A stretch of DNA of 64,000 nt from an uncultured Flavobacteriaceae bacterium (GTDB lineage: Bacteria; Bacteroidota; Bacteroidia; Flavobacteriales; Flavobacteriaceae): assembly GCA_938088195.1 (NCBI GenBank), contig CALKEO010000004.1, positions 44,399 to 108,398 on the forward strand, in the 5' to 3' direction. The notes under the pieces are model-generated. The model had not been told where the DNA came from and searched no databases. It was given only the letters and a program-made list of their open reading frames with translations. Positions 36,308-43,661 of the stretch are shown here, one piece after another (within the stretch, counting starts at the first letter, position 1; every line of letters begins with the position of its first letter). The position numbers and the translations under genes were made by a program.

Positions 36308-38286
36308 GATAATTCGATTACAATCTTTTTTAAGTTTATTTTATTGATAATATTATAATTCTTAACTACTAATCCATTTCCTTTAAGTTCAACTTTGAAA
36401 CCTAGGTTTTCAAGAGCAGGTAAAATATCATTTAAGTTTTTACCCTTTAAGCTTTTTATATCCCCATTTGTTGAATAAATATTTACTTTATTATTCTCTT
36501 TTATATTTTGATTAATGTTTGTCCAAGAAATTTCCGATTTGATTTGGGGAGAAATCGAGTATATTTTATCAGCTATTTTTTTAAAAACTGGGGCTGCAAC
36601 AGTTGATCCATAATACCCTTTTTGTTTATTTGGTTTATGTATAACTACTATACATGAATATTTAGGTTTATCTGCCGGAAAATAACCAACAAAAGTTGAA
36701 ACATATTGAACGTTTTCTGTATCGTAATCTATTTGACATGTACCTGTTTTTCCTGCAATTTTAAAAATATCAGATTTTATATTATAAGCAGTTCCTCCCT
36801 CCTCATTTACCACATTTTCTAACATTAATTTTACTTTTGATAAAGTCTGATTTGAACATATTGAAGGATTTAAAACAGTTTTTTTTACATGATTTTCTGT
36901 TTTTAATTCAGAACTTAAATTACTTATAAAAACAGGTTTCAATAATTCTCCATTATTAGCAACTGCATTATAAAATGTTAATATTTGAATTGGTGTTAGA
37001 GAAACACCATAACCATATGCCATCCATGGCAAGGAAAGACCATTCCAACTTTTATCGTTTGGATGAGGAATTTTAGGTTCCCCCTCACCCTTTATAGACA
37101 AATTTAATTTAGAATTTAAACCCATATTATATAATCTATCAGAAAATTTTTTAGGATCGTTTCCATATCCTTTTGTAATTATATCTACGATTCCTGTATT
37201 TGAGGAGAACTTAAACACATCGTTTATAGATATTTTTCCATAGCCTCCTTTTTTTGAATCTCTAACTTTACTTCCATAGAAGGATAATGTTCCATCTTTT
37301 GTATCTACTAAAGATGAAGAATCTATAATGTTATCCTCAAGTGCAGCTATCATTGACATTAATTTAAATGTAGATCCTGGCTCATGAGATTCTCCCACAG
37401 CATAATTTAATCTTTCATAATATTTCCCTTTATTAGTTCTTCCCAGGTTTGAAATTGCTTTAATTGCTCCAGTTTTAGTTTCCATAACTACAACAGACCC
37501 ATGATCTGCTTCAAATTTTTCTAATTGTTCTAATAGCGAATGATGAGCTATATCTTGAAAACCAACATTTATTGTACTAATAATATCTAAGCCTGCTTTT
37601 GGTTCAATTTGACTAGAACTTTCTATCCGTTTCCATTTACCATTTGATATTTTTCGCATTAGCTGGGACCCATCTTTTCCTCTTAAAATTTCTCCGAAAG
37701 CATGTTCTAGACCAACACCAACAAATACATTATTATTATTTTTTCTTTCGTAACCAATTGTTCTTTCAGCAATTTTATTTAAAGGATATTCTCTTGATAT
37801 TTTTTTTTCTATAATTAACCCTCCTCTTATTCCACCCATTTTAAAAAGAGGCATTTGTTTAATATCATTCAAAAGATTTATGGAAATATCTCTGGCAATT
37901 AAATGATATCTCTTATTTAATTTCTTAGCTGTAACAAGTGAGTTTTTAAAAAACTCAGTGGGTTTTTTTAACTTAATTGAAAGAGCGTTTGAAAGTGGGT
38001 TGATGAATTGATTAAAATTTTTATTTGATACTGTTACTGCATCAAAATAAATATCATACTGAGTTGATGACGAGGCCAATAAACTACCATCATCAGAATA
38101 AATATTTCCTCTTTTCGGAGATATTATAAAATTTTTAATTGTTTTTTCTTTCGCTAAATTTCTAAACTTTTCTCCTTCTAAAAATTGAATATGAAAAATT
38201 TTATAACCTATACCAAAACCTAAAACAACCATTACAGTAGCAACAAAATAGAGCCTATATAAAAATTGTTTTTGATTGGTTAACAT
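36304..38286 (-). CDS. ftsI: Septal penicillin-binding protein FtsI (class B) with PASTA domain
   Basis: A 660-residue bitopic transpeptidase. One transmembrane helix lies at about residues 9-30, then the dimerisation/pedestal domain (GNIYSDDGSLLASS), then the transpeptidase domain. Catalytic motifs: SxxK as PGSTFKLMSM (about residue 308), SxN as KFSSNTGIV, and KTG as AGKTGTCQIDY. A single C-terminal PASTA domain (IKSLKGKNLNDILPALENLGFKV) follows, which E. coli FtsI lacks but Bacteroidota FtsI usually has. It overlaps murE by 4 bp and shares a base with the ftsL-like gene. Confidence 0.96.
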   Translation of the reverse strand: MLTNQKQFLYRLYFVATVMVVLGFGIGYKIFHIQFLEGEKFRNLAKEKTIKNFIISPKRGNIYSDDGSLLASSSTQYDIYFDAVTVSNKNFNQFINPLSNALSIKLKKPTEFFKNSLVTAKKLNKRYHLIARDISINLLNDIKQMPLFKMGGIRGGLIIEKKISREYPLNKIAERTIGYERKNNNNVFVGVGLEHAFGEILRGKDGSQLMRKISNGKWKRIESSSQIEPKAGLDIISTINVGFQDIAHHSLLEQLEKFEADHGSVVVMETKTGAIKAISNLGRTNKGKYYERLNYAVGESHEPGSTFKLMSMIAALEDNIIDSSSLVDTKDGTLSFYGSKVRDSKKGGYGKISINDVFKFSSNTGIVDIITKGYGNDPKKFSDRLYNMGLNSKLNLSIKGEGEPKIPHPNDKSWNGLSLPWMAYGYGVSLTPIQILTFYNAVANNGELLKPVFISNLSSELKTENHVKKTVLNPSICSNQTLSKVKLMLENVVNEEGGTAYNIKSDIFKIAGKTGTCQIDYDTENVQYVSTFVGYFPADKPKYSCIVVIHKPNKQKGYYGSTVAAPVFKKIADKIYSISPQIKSEISWTNINQNIKENNKVNIYSTNGDIKSLKGKNLNDILPALENLGFKVELKGNGLVVKNYNIINKINLKKIVIELS

Positions 38287-38591
38287 TAGTTTACTATTAT
38301 TTTATTTGGTGGATTAATTGAACTTTTTATTTTTTTTAACTTCATAAATGATAATACATTTGATTCCATTCTAAGTCTCATGACCGTTTTTCGATTTTCT
38401 AAAAATTCACTTTCTAAAATCGAAATTTCATATTTTATATCAGCAATTGATATTATTTTTTTATCAACTAAATGAGATGAAAAAATCATAATTACTGCCA
38501 TAATAAAAAGAACAGTCACAAACCTCCATTTTTTAAAAGAGCCCTTCTCAATTAAAAAATTTCCAAGAATTATTTTATTTAAATTATTCAT
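38286..38591 (-). CDS. FtsL-like cell division protein
   Basis: A 101-residue bitopic protein with a cytoplasmic start of about 20 residues, a transmembrane helix (WRFVTVLFIMAVIMIFSSHL) and a short coiled-coil-prone periplasmic segment (IKYEISILESEFLENRKTVMRLRMES). Sequence similarity to E. coli FtsL is not visible, but size, topology and the position between rsmH and ftsI are those of FtsL in dcw clusters, and Bacteroidota proteins of this kind are annotated FtsL-like. It overlaps rsmH by 4 bp. Confidence 0.85.
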   Translation of the reverse strand: MNNLNKIILGNFLIEKGSFKKWRFVTVLFIMAVIMIFSSHLVDKKIISIADIKYEISILESEFLENRKTVMRLRMESNVLSFMKLKKIKSSINPPNKIIVN

Positions 38592-39481
38592 GTTCTTATG
38601 GCTGATCTCAACTTTGCACTTCTTGATCTACTATTTTTTCTTATTTCAATTAAACCGGGTGACAAATATTTAAATGATTTTTTAAAAGGCAGTTTATATT
38701 TACCAAAATCATCTTTTGAAGGTTCTGAATCAAAACAACCATTTTGAATAAATCTTTTAACTATTCTATCTTCAACTGAATGATATGTTATTATCACCAT
38801 TTTTCCTCCCTTTTTTAAAACATTTGGAAGTTGAACTAACATTTTTTTTAAAGATTCCATTTCATCATTGACCTCAATTCTTAATGCTTGGTATATTTTA
38901 GCCAAAGTTTTATTTTCATAACCCTCGCTTAAAAATGGATTTAAAATATTATTAAATTGTTCAGTGGAAATTATTTTATTTTGATTTCTTTTTTCAACAA
39001 TTAACTTAGCTATAGACCTTGAATTTCTTAAATCTGAATATTCAAAAAAAATATTAGACAATTCTTTTTCGGAGTAATTATTTAATATTTCTGATGCTGT
39101 TAATTTTCCGTTTTTATTCATTCTCATGTCTAAGTTTGAACCTTCTCTAATTGAAAAACCTCTTTCTAAACTGTCAAATTGGAAGGAGGAAACTCCTAAA
39201 TCTGCTAGAACTCCGTCAACAAAATCATATCCATGAAAGTTTAGGTTTTGCTTTAAAAATTTAAAATTTTGATTAAGAAGTAAAAGTCTTTCATCATCAA
39301 TTTTATTTTCAATAGCATCTATGTCTTGATCAAAAGCTATTAATTTCCCTTTTTTACTTAAAAAATTTAATATTGCTTTGGAATGTCCACCCCCACCAAA
39401 TGTTAAGTCTACATAAGCACCATCCTTTTTAATTTCAAGGCATTTAATTGATTCTTTTAGCATTACAGGTTTATGATACAT
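38588..39481 (-). CDS. rsmH: 16S rRNA (cytosine1402-N4)-methyltransferase
   Basis: A 297-residue SAM-dependent methyltransferase (formerly MraW) acting on C1402 in the ribosomal P site. Motifs: HKPVMLKESIKCL at the N-terminus, the SAM-binding DLTFGGGGHSKAIL, GVLADLGVSSFQFD, RGFSIREGSNLDMRM, and ALRIEVNDE followed by the catalytic-domain VIITYHSVEDRIVKRF. Length is normal. It overlaps mraZ by 11 bp and the ftsL-like gene by 4 bp. Confidence 0.97.
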   Translation of the reverse strand: MYHKPVMLKESIKCLEIKKDGAYVDLTFGGGGHSKAILNFLSKKGKLIAFDQDIDAIENKIDDERLLLLNQNFKFLKQNLNFHGYDFVDGVLADLGVSSFQFDSLERGFSIREGSNLDMRMNKNGKLTASEILNNYSEKELSNIFFEYSDLRNSRSIAKLIVEKRNQNKIISTEQFNNILNPFLSEGYENKTLAKIYQALRIEVNDEMESLKKMLVQLPNVLKKGGKMVIITYHSVEDRIVKRFIQNGCFDSEPSKDDFGKYKLPFKKSFKYLSPGLIEIRKNSRSRSAKLRSAIRT

Positions 39482-39935
39482 TATTGTTTTGATTTCCCAT
39501 TACTTGTTCAGATAATTTTGCAAAATTTGTTTCCGAACTATTAATGACTTTTTCATAAGATTCTTTATCCCATAATTCAATCATGTTTATTGCAGTAGTT
39601 AACACAAGATTGTTTTTTGAAAAATATCTTTTTAATAAATCTTTTGGAATTAAAATCCTTCCGTTGTTGTCTAAATCAACTATTCTAACTCCAGCAGTAT
39701 ACATTCTGATAAAATCATTATTTTTTTTTATAAATCTATTAAGACCATTCACCTTATTCATTGTTAATTTCCATTCAACATAAGGATGAAGTTCAAGACA
39801 AGGATGAAAAACTGATCTTTTTAAAATAAAGCTTTCATTGATTAAGTTACCCAGTTGTCTTTTTACTGCAACTGGAATCATTAGTCGTCCCTTGACGTCA
39901 ACCTTACACTCAAATGTTCCAATCAAATTAACCAT
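39471..39935 (-). CDS. mraZ: Transcriptional regulator MraZ
   Basis: A DNA-binding regulator of 154 residues with two SpoVT/AbrB-like halves. The first has FECKVDVKGRLMIPVAVKRQL and the second VDLNNNGRILIPKDL-like residues (VRIVDLDNNGRILIP), the paired signatures of the family. MraZ binds direct repeats upstream of its own operon and controls dcw expression. I choose the ATG at 39935; a GTG at 39938 one codon earlier is also possible. The operator-like repeats lie 40-70 bp upstream. The leader is short, with about 15-20 nt between the predicted transcription start and the ATG. Confidence 0.95.
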   Translation of the reverse strand: MVNLIGTFECKVDVKGRLMIPVAVKRQLGNLINESFILKRSVFHPCLELHPYVEWKLTMNKVNGLNRFIKKNNDFIRMYTAGVRIVDLDNNGRILIPKDLLKRYFSKNNLVLTTAINMIELWDKESYEKVINSSETNFAKLSEQVMGNQNNNVS

Positions 39936-39958
39936 CACTTATTTTTATGCCGTTATCT

Positions 39959-40004
39959 CAAATATATTGAAATTTTACCACTTTTTACCACTTTTTACCA
40001 CTTT
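39959..40004 (-). promoter_or_regulatory. dcw operon promoter with three MraZ-box repeats
   Basis: On the minus strand three identical, directly adjacent decamers AAAGTGGTAA occupy 39975-40004. Eight bases further downstream comes TATATTTG (39966-39959), a perfect -7 box. MraZ in other bacteria binds G-rich pentamers repeated every 10 bp, and this array has that period, with GTGG cores on one face of the helix. The repeats cover the expected -33 region and no TTG is present, so MraZ binding should directly affect polymerase access. Confidence 0.8.
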
Positions 40005-40125
40005 GTTAATAAAAAATAAAATGAATATTAATACTATATCAAACTATTGATTGTCAGTGTTTTGTGTATTGATAATTAGTTATATTGAATAAAATATTAA
40101 TTAAAATTTATAAATACTAAATAGT

Positions 40126-40133
40126 TATCTTTG
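40126..40133 (+). promoter_or_regulatory. -7 promoter box of the alpha/beta hydrolase gene
   Basis: TATCTTTG matches the TAnnTTTG consensus. It overlaps the TTG at 40131, so translation cannot begin there and the ATG at 40158 is the sensible start. No TTG -33 element lies at the right distance. Confidence 0.55.
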
Positions 40134-40157
40134 AGGTATATTAAATATTTATTTTTT

Positions 40158-40925
40158 ATGAATAATGAAAAATATGTTGAAAATGGTGGTTTTAAATATC
40201 TAACTAGTGGTGAAGGACAACCCATAGTAATTCTTCATGGTTTAATGGGTGGATTAGGTAATTTTCAGGGTTTTATTTCACATTTTCCTAAATTAGGATA
40301 TCAAATATTTATGCCTGAATTGCCAATATATTCTGCTTCATTATTAAACACCAATGTAAAATACTTTGCAAAATTTATAAATAATTTTATAAATTTTTTA
40401 GGACTAGATCAACCAATATTTGTTGGAAATTCTCTTGGTGGACACGTTGGACTTTTACATGCTAAACTTTTTCCTACAAACACTAAAGCTTTGATTTTAA
40501 CAGGAAGTTCTGGATTATATGAAAATGCTATGGGAGATACCTATCCTAAAAGAGGAGATTACGAGTTTATAAAAAAAAAGACACAAGATGTTTTTTATTC
40601 GCCAAAAATAGCTACCAAAGAAGTAGTCGATGAAGTGTTTGAGTCTGTTAACAATAGAGGAAAAGTTATCAAGATTTTAGCAATGGCCAAAAGTGCCATT
40701 AGACACAATATGGCAAAAGATCTACCAAATATCAAAACTCCGATTGCTTTAATATGGGGAGAAAATGACAAAGTAACTCCCCCAGAAGTTGGTAAAGAGT
40801 TTAACAACTTACTTCCAAATTCAAAATTATTTTGGATTAAAAAATGTGGCCATGCGCCCATGATGGAACATCCAAATAAATTTAACGAAGTTGTTAGGAG
40901 TTGGTTTGCTGAAAAAAAATTTTAG
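40158..40925 (+). CDS. Alpha/beta hydrolase
   Basis: A 255-residue alpha/beta-fold hydrolase of unknown substrate. Nucleophile elbow GNSLGGHVG (Ser in GxSxGG) near residue 90, oxyanion strand VILHGLMGGLGN near residue 25, acid in WGENDKVTPPEVG (Asp near residue 210) and catalytic His in KKCGHAPMMEHP near the C-terminus, so the triad is complete. There is no signal peptide. The start at 40158 (MNNEKYVENGG) is set by the promoter box over the alternative TTG at 40131. It lies 2 bp upstream of engB and is probably co-transcribed with it. No substrate can be inferred. Confidence 0.88.
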   Translation: MNNEKYVENGGFKYLTSGEGQPIVILHGLMGGLGNFQGFISHFPKLGYQIFMPELPIYSASLLNTNVKYFAKFINNFINFLGLDQPIFVGNSLGGHVGLLHAKLFPTNTKALILTGSSGLYENAMGDTYPKRGDYEFIKKKTQDVFYSPKIATKEVVDEVFESVNNRGKVIKILAMAKSAIRHNMAKDLPNIKTPIALIWGENDKVTPPEVGKEFNNLLPNSKLFWIKKCGHAPMMEHPNKFNEVVRSWFAEKKF

Positions 40926-40927
40926 CG

Positions 40928-41515
40928 ATGATTATTAAATCTACTGCTTTTATTAAAAGTAGCTCAAGTTGTAGTGAGTGTCCAACTAATGATATTCCTG
41001 AGTTTGCATTTATAGGAAGATCTAATGTTGGAAAATCATCTCTAATTAATATGCTAACTCTGACAAAGAAATTAGCAAAAATTTCTGGTAATCCTGGAAA
41101 AACACTACTAATTAATCACTTTTTAATTAATAAAAATTGGTTTTTAGTTGATCTTCCTGGATACGGATATGCAAAAATTTCAAAAAAAGAAAAAAGAAAA
41201 ATTAAAAATATAATTATTGATTATTTCACTAGTAGATCTAATATTACACTTACTTTTTTATTAGTGGACATTAGACATAATCCTCAACAAATTGATTTAG
41301 AGTTTATGGACTGGTTAAATAAAAACAATATAGATTTTAAGTTAATTTTTACTAAAGATGATAAATTAAAAATTAGTGAAAATGAGAAAAAAGCAACAAA
41401 TTATATTGAAACCATTTATAAACAATTTTTAATAAAACCTGAGTTTATTATAAGCTCCTCAAAAACAAAAAAAGGAAGAGAAAAAATTTTAAATTTAATT
41501 TTTTCTAAAATTTAA
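40928..41515 (+). CDS. engB: Ribosome biogenesis GTP-binding protein EngB (YihA/YsxC)
   Basis: A 195-residue TrmE-Era-EngA-like GTPase that helps mature the 50S ribosomal subunit. G1 is GRSNVGKSSLINML near residue 28, G2 lies in GNPGKTLLIN, G3 is DLPGYGYAKIS, and G4 is TKDD near residue 139. The N-terminal FIKSSSSCSECP segment is typical. It is 2 bp after the hydrolase gene and overlaps the convergent gldC by 4 bp. I recall gldB and gldC lying beside this gene in several flavobacteria. Confidence 0.95.
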   Translation: MIIKSTAFIKSSSSCSECPTNDIPEFAFIGRSNVGKSSLINMLTLTKKLAKISGNPGKTLLINHFLINKNWFLVDLPGYGYAKISKKEKRKIKNIIIDYFTSRSNITLTFLLVDIRHNPQQIDLEFMDWLNKNNIDFKLIFTKDDKLKISENEKKATNYIETIYKQFLIKPEFIISSSKTKKGREKILNLIFSKI

Positions 41516-41847
41516 TTTGAAGGGGGCTGTAGTTTTAAATTTTTTGAAAAATATTCACAAAACTGTTTAAATGCATCCGTCATTTTTTCATTTTGAGTGG
41601 ATTTTGAAAAAGTTTCACTCATACTTACCAAAGTTTGATGAAAAAAAACATTCATTTGGTCTAAAGGCATGTCTTTTGTCCATAAATCAATTTTTAAAGT
41701 CTCCTGCTTTTTATGATCCCAAACGGAAATAAAAACAGCTTTAGAATTCTCATTTGAAATTCCACCATCTGGCGCAGACCAATTAATTTTTTCAGGAATC
41801 TTATTCTCATCAAGTTCAACATTAAATGATATTTGAGTCTTTTTCAT
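41512..41847 (-). CDS. gldC: Gliding motility protein GldC
   Basis: A 111-residue protein without signal peptide or transmembrane segment. The phrases INWSAPDGGISNE near the N-terminus and KAVFISVWDHKKQETLKIDLWTKDMPLDQMNVFFHQTL identify the GldC family. In Flavobacterium johnsoniae GldC supports gliding but is not strictly required; its biochemical role is unknown. Its ATG overlaps the gldB stop by 1 bp (TAATG), so the two genes are translationally coupled. No other gld gene is nearby. Confidence 0.92.
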   Translation of the reverse strand: MKKTQISFNVELDENKIPEKINWSAPDGGISNENSKAVFISVWDHKKQETLKIDLWTKDMPLDQMNVFFHQTLVSMSETFSKSTQNEKMTDAFKQFCEYFSKNLKLQPPSN

Positions 41848-42788
41848 TATTTTTTTGGTTTATATTTGGATTTTATAAAAATTTCATAATAGTCCTCATT
41901 TAAAAGACTTTTAACATTTACATTATTGTTTTTCATATACGAATTTACAATTTTATAGCCTAACCATTTACCAATACTTCCGGGTGATTGTTTATCAATA
42001 TCAAGATTAAATTTAGAAAATGGTGCGAATGAAATAAATCTAGATTTCAAATCATTTTTTGTACTGAACAAAAAATCATTTTCAATAAAAAAACTCCAAA
42101 TATTGCGTTCATTTTCATTAGCCCAAACTAACTTTTCTTTTGTTGAACGAAATTGTACGAAATCTTTTTTTTCAGCATTAAAAAATTTATTTAAATAAAT
42201 AATCTTACCATGATATATCATCTCACTCAATAAAGTCCTGTCAATAGGTTTTCTTGCAAATTTTTCTAAAATTTTGGTAGAAACATCGATGATTAAGTGT
42301 TGCTTAGTCATATTAGTTGAAATATATTTTGGCAAATCAGGATAAAAAGTATCACCAAGAAATGAATCAAGAGAAATAAACAACAAGGAATCAGAATAGA
42401 TAACTCGATTTTCATATTCAGATTGAGAATTTAACGTTATAATTTTAGGTCTTGAGAATGTTGGAATATTTTCTTCAATATTCAAAAATAAAGTCAATAA
42501 TTTTTTTTTTTCATCGACAAAATTATTAAATACTAGTGAACTTTTGTCAAAAATCGCTAATCTAATAGAGTCTTTTAAAAAAGACTCCCAAGTCTCTATT
42601 GGGTATTGTTTTGGAAATAAATATGGGTATTTTTTAATGAGCAATTGAAGATCATCTTTAGATGAATTATAGAATTCATTCTCAAAACGGTTAATAATTA
42701 AATTATTTTTAATTGAATTATTTTCACATCCAAAAAAAAACAATAAAAAAAAAGGGAAAATGAACTTATATATTTTAAAATTTATCAT
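41847..42788 (-). CDS. gldB: Gliding motility lipoprotein GldB
   Basis: A 313-residue predicted lipoprotein. The signal peptide ends with the lipobox FFFGC (Cys21). The mature part begins IKNNLIINRFENEFYN and includes LIKKYPYLFPKQYPIETW, DTFYPDLPKYISTNMT and KWLGYKIVNSYMKNNN, phrases I associate with GldB. GldB is essential for gliding and type IX secretion in F. johnsoniae and is thought to sit at the inner membrane. gldC follows directly. The gene is divergent from nadE with 83 bp between starts. Confidence 0.93.
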   Translation of the reverse strand: MINFKIYKFIFPFFLLFFFGCENNSIKNNLIINRFENEFYNSSKDDLQLLIKKYPYLFPKQYPIETWESFLKDSIRLAIFDKSSLVFNNFVDEKKKLLTLFLNIEENIPTFSRPKIITLNSQSEYENRVIYSDSLLFISLDSFLGDTFYPDLPKYISTNMTKQHLIIDVSTKILEKFARKPIDRTLLSEMIYHGKIIYLNKFFNAEKKDFVQFRSTKEKLVWANENERNIWSFFIENDFLFSTKNDLKSRFISFAPFSKFNLDIDKQSPGSIGKWLGYKIVNSYMKNNNVNVKSLLNEDYYEIFIKSKYKPKK

Positions 42789-42871
42789 AAAACCATTAAT
42801 TTTACTTGATTAAAAATAATAAATCTAGCTTAACTTAAACCAACACAAACTTTTAATTAATTAAAAATTTA

Positions 42872-43660
42872 TTGATGAATTCTAAAAAAGTTATTGATAA
42901 TATCACTGAATGGTTAAATAATTATTCTTTAAAATCTAAAACCAATGGATTTGTGGTTGGCATTTCAGGTGGAGTAGATTCTGCTGTTACATCAACATTG
43001 TGCGCCAGAACTGGATTACCTGTTTTATGTCTAGACATGCCAATATTACAAAGCTCAAATGAACAAAATAGAGCTATAAAACATATTGATTGGTTAAAAA
43101 ATAATTTTAAAAATGTCTCGTCAAAATCTATAGACCTAACTCAAACTTTCTTGTCATTGAAAGACTCTATTGAAGAAACTTCAACTGAAAAAAATTTATT
43201 GTCTTTGGCTAATTCAAGATCAAGGTTAAGAATGACTACATTATATTATTTTGCTGGAATTTATAATAGTTTAGTTGCCGGAACCGGAAATAAAGTTGAA
43301 GATTTTGGAATCGGATTTTATACAAAATATGGAGATGGAGGTGTTGATATTAGTCCAATTGCTGATTTATTTAAAACTGAAGTCTTTAAAATAGCAAAAC
43401 AATTAAATATAATTAATGATATTTTAATAGCAAGACCTACAGATGGTTTGTGGGATGACGGAAGAACAGACGAAGAGCAAATTGGAGCTACTTATAAGGA
43501 ACTGGAATGGGCAATGAGAGAAAAAGATTTTGGAAAAAAATCTTTTGATTTTGAAGGTAGAGAAAAGAAAGTCTTTGAAATACTTAATAAATTTAATAAA
43601 GAGAACCTTCATAAAATGAATCCAATCCCTATTTATCTAGTTCCAGATGAATTACGTTAG
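42872..43660 (+). CDS. nadE: Ammonia-dependent NAD synthetase
   Basis: A 262-residue adenine-nucleotide alpha-hydrolase that converts deamido-NAD to NAD using ATP and ammonia. The P-loop SGGVDSAVTSTL is at residues about 32-43, and GTGNKVEDFGIGFYTKYGDGGVDISPIADLFKTEVF holds the conserved ligand-binding segment. The N-terminal glutaminase domain of long NadE enzymes is absent, so ammonia must be supplied by another source. The gene ends 1 bp before the convergent dnaG stop. Confidence 0.96.
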   Translation: MMNSKKVIDNITEWLNNYSLKSKTNGFVVGISGGVDSAVTSTLCARTGLPVLCLDMPILQSSNEQNRAIKHIDWLKNNFKNVSSKSIDLTQTFLSLKDSIEETSTEKNLLSLANSRSRLRMTTLYYFAGIYNSLVAGTGNKVEDFGIGFYTKYGDGGVDISPIADLFKTEVFKIAKQLNIINDILIARPTDGLWDDGRTDEEQIGATYKELEWAMREKDFGKKSFDFEGREKKVFEILNKFNKENLHKMNPIPIYLVPDELR

Positions 43661-43661
43661 T

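Noticed and set aside
39975-40004. Short tandem repeats that could suggest a tiny CRISPR or microsatellite
   Set aside because: The units are 10 bp with no spacers and sit exactly at the mraZ promoter, which fits MraZ boxes; there are no cas genes.
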